Positions 62,177-64,000 of a stretch of DNA of 64,000 bases are shown here, one piece after another. The notes under the pieces are model-generated. The model was not told the DNA's origin. It was given only the letters and a program-made list of their open reading frames with translations, and made no database searches. The translations under genes were made by a program, and so were the position numbers. The stretch covers positions 84,389-148,388 of the forward strand of contig JBNJFP010000002.1 in assembly GCA_051746985.1 (NCBI GenBank), given 5' to 3'. The stretch comes from Fodinibius sp051746985 (GTDB lineage Bacteria; Bacteroidota; Rhodothermia; Balneolales; Balneolaceae). Numbering within the stretch: the first letter of the stretch is position 1; the number at the start of each line of letters is the position of its first letter.

Positions 62177-62395
62177 ATGACACAACAAGGTAAAGTTAAA
62201 TGGTTCGATGTTGAAAAAGGATACGGTTTTATCGAGCCTGAGGACGGAAGCAAAGATGTATTCGTCCACCGCAACAACGTAGAAAATTTAGACTATAATC
62301 AAGGTTTGGAAGACGGAGAAAACGTTGAGTTTGACGTTGAAGAAACCGACAAGGGCTTGAGTGCTATTGAAGTACGCAGCCTCGATTATAAGTAA
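62177..62395 (+). CDS. cold-shock domain protein
   Basis: 72 residues, an OB-fold single-strand nucleic-acid binder. KVKWFDVEKGYGFIEPEDG carries RNP1 (KGYGFI) and DVFVHRNNV is RNP2. The start is the ATG at 62177; a further upstream in-frame ATG would add 14 non-conserved residues. The 193-bp region before it contains no gene and may hold a long structured 5' leader as in many csp genes. A strong terminator follows. Confidence 0.95.
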   Translation: MTQQGKVKWFDVEKGYGFIEPEDGSKDVFVHRNNVENLDYNQGLEDGENVEFDVEETDKGLSAIEVRSLDYK

Positions 62396-62423
62396 GCTTT
62401 AGCCAATATTTTTTGGTATATTG

Positions 62424-62449
62424 AAGCCCGCTTTTAAGCGGGCTTTTTT
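62424..62449 (+). terminator. terminator of the cold-shock gene
   Basis: AAGCCCGC/GCGGGCTT 8-bp stem with a TTTTAA-type loop and a TTTTTTATT tail. Confidence 0.92.
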
Positions 62450-62540
62450 ATTGCACTATTTTGTATCTGAAGGTATTAAATAACCGAACTCCATCAAGAG
62501 TACAGACACAACTAACAAAGGAATCCCCAACCAAAGATTT

Positions 62541-62777
62541 ATGCAGCATTCATCACCTACCGAACTTTTTAAACAGTACCTTTACCAAAAAGATATTACC
62601 CCTGAAGAATTCGCCGGTATTTCTGGCATGCCTTTAACGGAAGTTATGGGACTTTTGGAGGGCGAGCTGCCCGTTACTACTCTGCGGGCTTATCACCTGG
62701 CTGCCGCTTTCGACACGGATGTTGAGATGTGGCTTAACGATGCCCAAAATACCAATAGGAAGAATGTGCCGGCCTGA
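62541..62777 (+). CDS. HigA-like helix-turn-helix protein, orphan
   Basis: 78 residues, all-helical. The DITPEEFAGISGMPLTEVMGLLEG segment looks like a small HTH, and PVTTLRAYHLAAAFDTDVEMWLNDAQN resembles the C-terminal part of HigA/XRE antitoxins (TALRLAxAFGTSxxxWLNxQ). No toxin ORF of HigB type lies on either side, so it may be an orphan regulator or a remnant. ATG at 62541. Confidence 0.62.
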   Translation: MQHSSPTELFKQYLYQKDITPEEFAGISGMPLTEVMGLLEGELPVTTLRAYHLAAAFDTDVEMWLNDAQNTNRKNVPA

Positions 62778-62918
62778 TACTTGCTTCTTTTTTTAAGGGG
62801 ATCTATTGCCAACCAGCTAATCACCTACTTCATATCAAACCCTACTACGCCACATTATTTTTTTGCCATAAAGCTACTAAGCTCAGCAATGGCTTCGATG
62901 GGTGGACGTAGTTGAAAT

Positions 62919-63006
62919 AATCTATCCGAGCATCTTAGCGGTATGGAAGCCTGATGGATTTCTCCGCTTTCAGCGAAAAGCACGCTGCACCGGTCGAAAT
63001 GACCAG
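62919..63006. repeat. diverged copy of the 216-bp repeat
   Basis: Shares TCTATCCGAGCATCT, AGCCTGATGGATTTCTCCGC and GGTCGAAATGAC with the 3' part of the repeats at 63107 and 63702, with a different central hairpin. Confidence 0.65.
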
Positions 63007-63106
63007 AATTGGAAATACCGAGCAATTACTGGTTTGTCATCCCGATTGGAGTCCCGTGTTAACGGGACGAAACAGAGGGATCTATTTTGGCAACTCTTTG
63101 AAATAA

Positions 63107-63317
63107 GTTGCCATGTCAGATTTCTCCACTCCCTAACGGTCGGTCGAAATGACCATAAAGAGAAATACTAAGCAACCAACGACGTCATATCGCCGTGCCC
63201 CGTATTCATTCGGGGAGCGAAACGAAGTGAAGTCGAGATATCTATCCGAGCATCTAACCTCTATGTGAGCCTAAAGGATTTCTCCGCGCGACTGCAAGGC
63301 AGTCTTGGTCGAAATGA
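63107..63317. repeat. direct repeat, copy 1
   Basis: About 211-216 bp from GTTGCCATGTCAGATTTCTC to GGTCGAAATGACGAC, repeated at 63702 with an offset of 595 bp and only a few mismatches (ACT/GCT, ATG/AAG, TAAAG/TGATG). It contains the internal hairpins CCCCG/CGGGG and GACTGC/GCAGTC. Confidence 0.85.
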
Positions 63318-63407
63318 CGACAAAAAAAGGGACGGTGATCGAATTAATTCGTGAGTACAATAGCAGGTCCATATATAATGTTTACCCTTTTCCGTCAATC
63401 CCCCTAA

Positions 63408-63425
63408 CCCCCTTCGCCAAGGGGG
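63408..63425. repeat. palindrome CCCCCTT/AAGGGGG
   Basis: A 7-bp perfect stem around CGCC, preceded by CCCCTAACC and followed by AATTTTA. It is related to the element at 1484-1510. Confidence 0.6.
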
Positions 63426-63513
63426 AATTTTAGAGTGCCAACTCTATGACCTTATCCTGACACTGTCCACTGCCGCACTGTCCACTGAACAACTGTTTCA
63501 GAAAACCCACCCC

Positions 63514-63531
63514 GTCCCGACATATCGGGAC
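63514..63531. repeat. palindrome GTCCCGA/TCGGGAC
   Basis: A 7-bp perfect stem around CATA in the terminal repeat region. Confidence 0.6.
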
Positions 63532-63576
63532 ATCCCTCCGATGAGGGGATTTTCGAGTGCCAACTTCACGGTACTA

Positions 63577-63598
63577 CATCCCCCTTTGAAGGGGGATG
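63577..63598. repeat. 22-bp palindrome CATCCCCCTT/AAGGGGGATG
   Basis: Two 10-bp perfect arms around TG, followed 20 nt later by another GAAGAAGGGGGATG. It belongs to the same C/G-run family as the 63408 element. Confidence 0.65.
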
Positions 63599-63701
63599 AA
63601 TTCGGCACAGCCGAAGAAGGGGGATGTTTAGTTCAGCAACAGTTTATAATTGCTCCAACGTTGTTCGTGAGTACAACTCACTCACAACGTGATTGGAATG
63701 A

Positions 63702-63912
63702 GTTGCCATGTCAGATTTCTCCGCTCCCTAACGGTCGGTCGAAATGACCATAAAGAGAAATACTAAGCAACCAACGACGTCATATCGCCGTGCCCCGTAT
63801 TCATTCGGGGAGCGAAACGAAGTGAAGTCGAGATATCTATCCGAGCATCTAACCTCTAAGTGAGCCTGATGGATTTCTCCGCGCGACTGCAAGGCAGTCT
63901 TGGTCGAAATGA
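63702..63912. repeat. direct repeat, copy 2
   Basis: Second copy of the repeat at 63107; the same internal hairpins are preserved despite scattered substitutions. Confidence 0.85.
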
Positions 63913-64000
63913 CGACCAAAAAGGAACGGAGATCGCCACGGTCGCAAAACCACTCCCTCGCGATGACAATCATAGAATGGATTAATTGTCATTGCGAACG

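Larger units (their letters stand above)
62778..64000. other. gene-free, repeat-rich intergenic region
   Basis: 1.2 kb with no coding sequence I can support. It contains a diverged repeat copy (62919-63006), two copies of a roughly 216-bp direct repeat, several perfect palindromes, and at the very end TGTCATTGCGAACG, a stretch common in intergenic repeats of many bacteria. Short open frames here fall inside the repeats. Confidence 0.7.

Noticed and set aside
62902..63171. 89-codon open frame in the terminal region
   Set aside because: It lies across repeat copies and palindromes and has no protein-like composition.
63107..63917. CRISPR array
   Set aside because: Only two long (~215 bp) copies 595 bp apart with no short regularly spaced repeats and no cas genes.
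1..64000. tRNA or rRNA genes
   Set aside because: No T-loop GGTTCGAnTCC with a matching acceptor stem and no rRNA-like sequence was found in any intergenic spacer.

Overview
The window is a protein-dense bacterial chromosome segment of about 60 genes, with no rRNA, tRNA, phage or IS element recognised. The best fit is a Balneolota/Rhodothermota-type member of the Bacteroidota side of the tree. Three things suggest this. A giant secreted protein ends in a type IX secretion sorting domain with the motif NYPNPFN. Several genes lack a Shine-Dalgarno sequence. Several start regions carry Bacteroidota-style -7 boxes (TATCTTTG/A). The exact genus cannot be read from this sequence.

Layout. 1-6252 (minus): 5'-part of a phosphosugar mutase, lgt, cysS and an AsmA-like protein. 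6464-12337: pcm, a DUF368/PopT-type membrane protein, a tandem Usp protein, an MscS channel, an OsmC protein and rlmN. 12351-16333 (minus): lepB, a secreted protein, lepA and a small YkoF-like protein. 16334-17660: a possible 30-residue membrane peptide and a DUF4382 lipoprotein. 17718-31919: the histidine genes in the order hisG-D-C-B-H, then a LolCDE-like ABC cassette, then hisA, a convergent cupin gene, hisF and hisIE. 32005-39712: a lipoprotein amidase, an OPT transporter, OsmC, metZ, an amine oxidase and ilvD. 39856-49555: the branched-chain amino acid operon ilvB-N-C-cimA-leuA-C-D-B. 49616-56790 (minus): msrB, gap, an ankyrin protein, fmt-def-yqgF-HU and rel/spoT. 57013-61983 (minus): a beta-barrel protein, the 1220-residue T9SS cargo and a small membrane-anchored protein. 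62177-62777: a cold-shock protein and an orphan HigA-like protein. The last 1.2 kb is gene-free and packed with repeats.

The most interesting signal is regulatory. Three leader ORFs enriched for the end-product amino acid precede amino acid biosynthesis genes. A 22-codon ORF with five His codons within ten residues lies before hisG. A Leu/Ile/Val-rich ORF of up to 83 codons lies before ilvB. A 49-codon ORF with 13 Leu codons in its first 25 lies inside the operon, immediately before leuA and overlapping its start. Behind the ilv leader is a 14-bp hairpin whose 3' arm can alternatively pair over 7 bp with the ilvB ribosome binding region. No U-tract follows it, which points to control of translation initiation rather than transcription termination. 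LeuA lacks its usual C-terminal leucine-binding domain, so the internal Leu leader may be the main leucine sensor for leuACDB.

Other points of note are a HisB whose N-terminus is a degenerate remnant of a HAD phosphatase, a four-helix-bundle (S23-type) gene flanked by ACCCG-type repeats and lodged inside the ABC operon, and an unannotated 30-residue four-cysteine microprotein with its own terminator.
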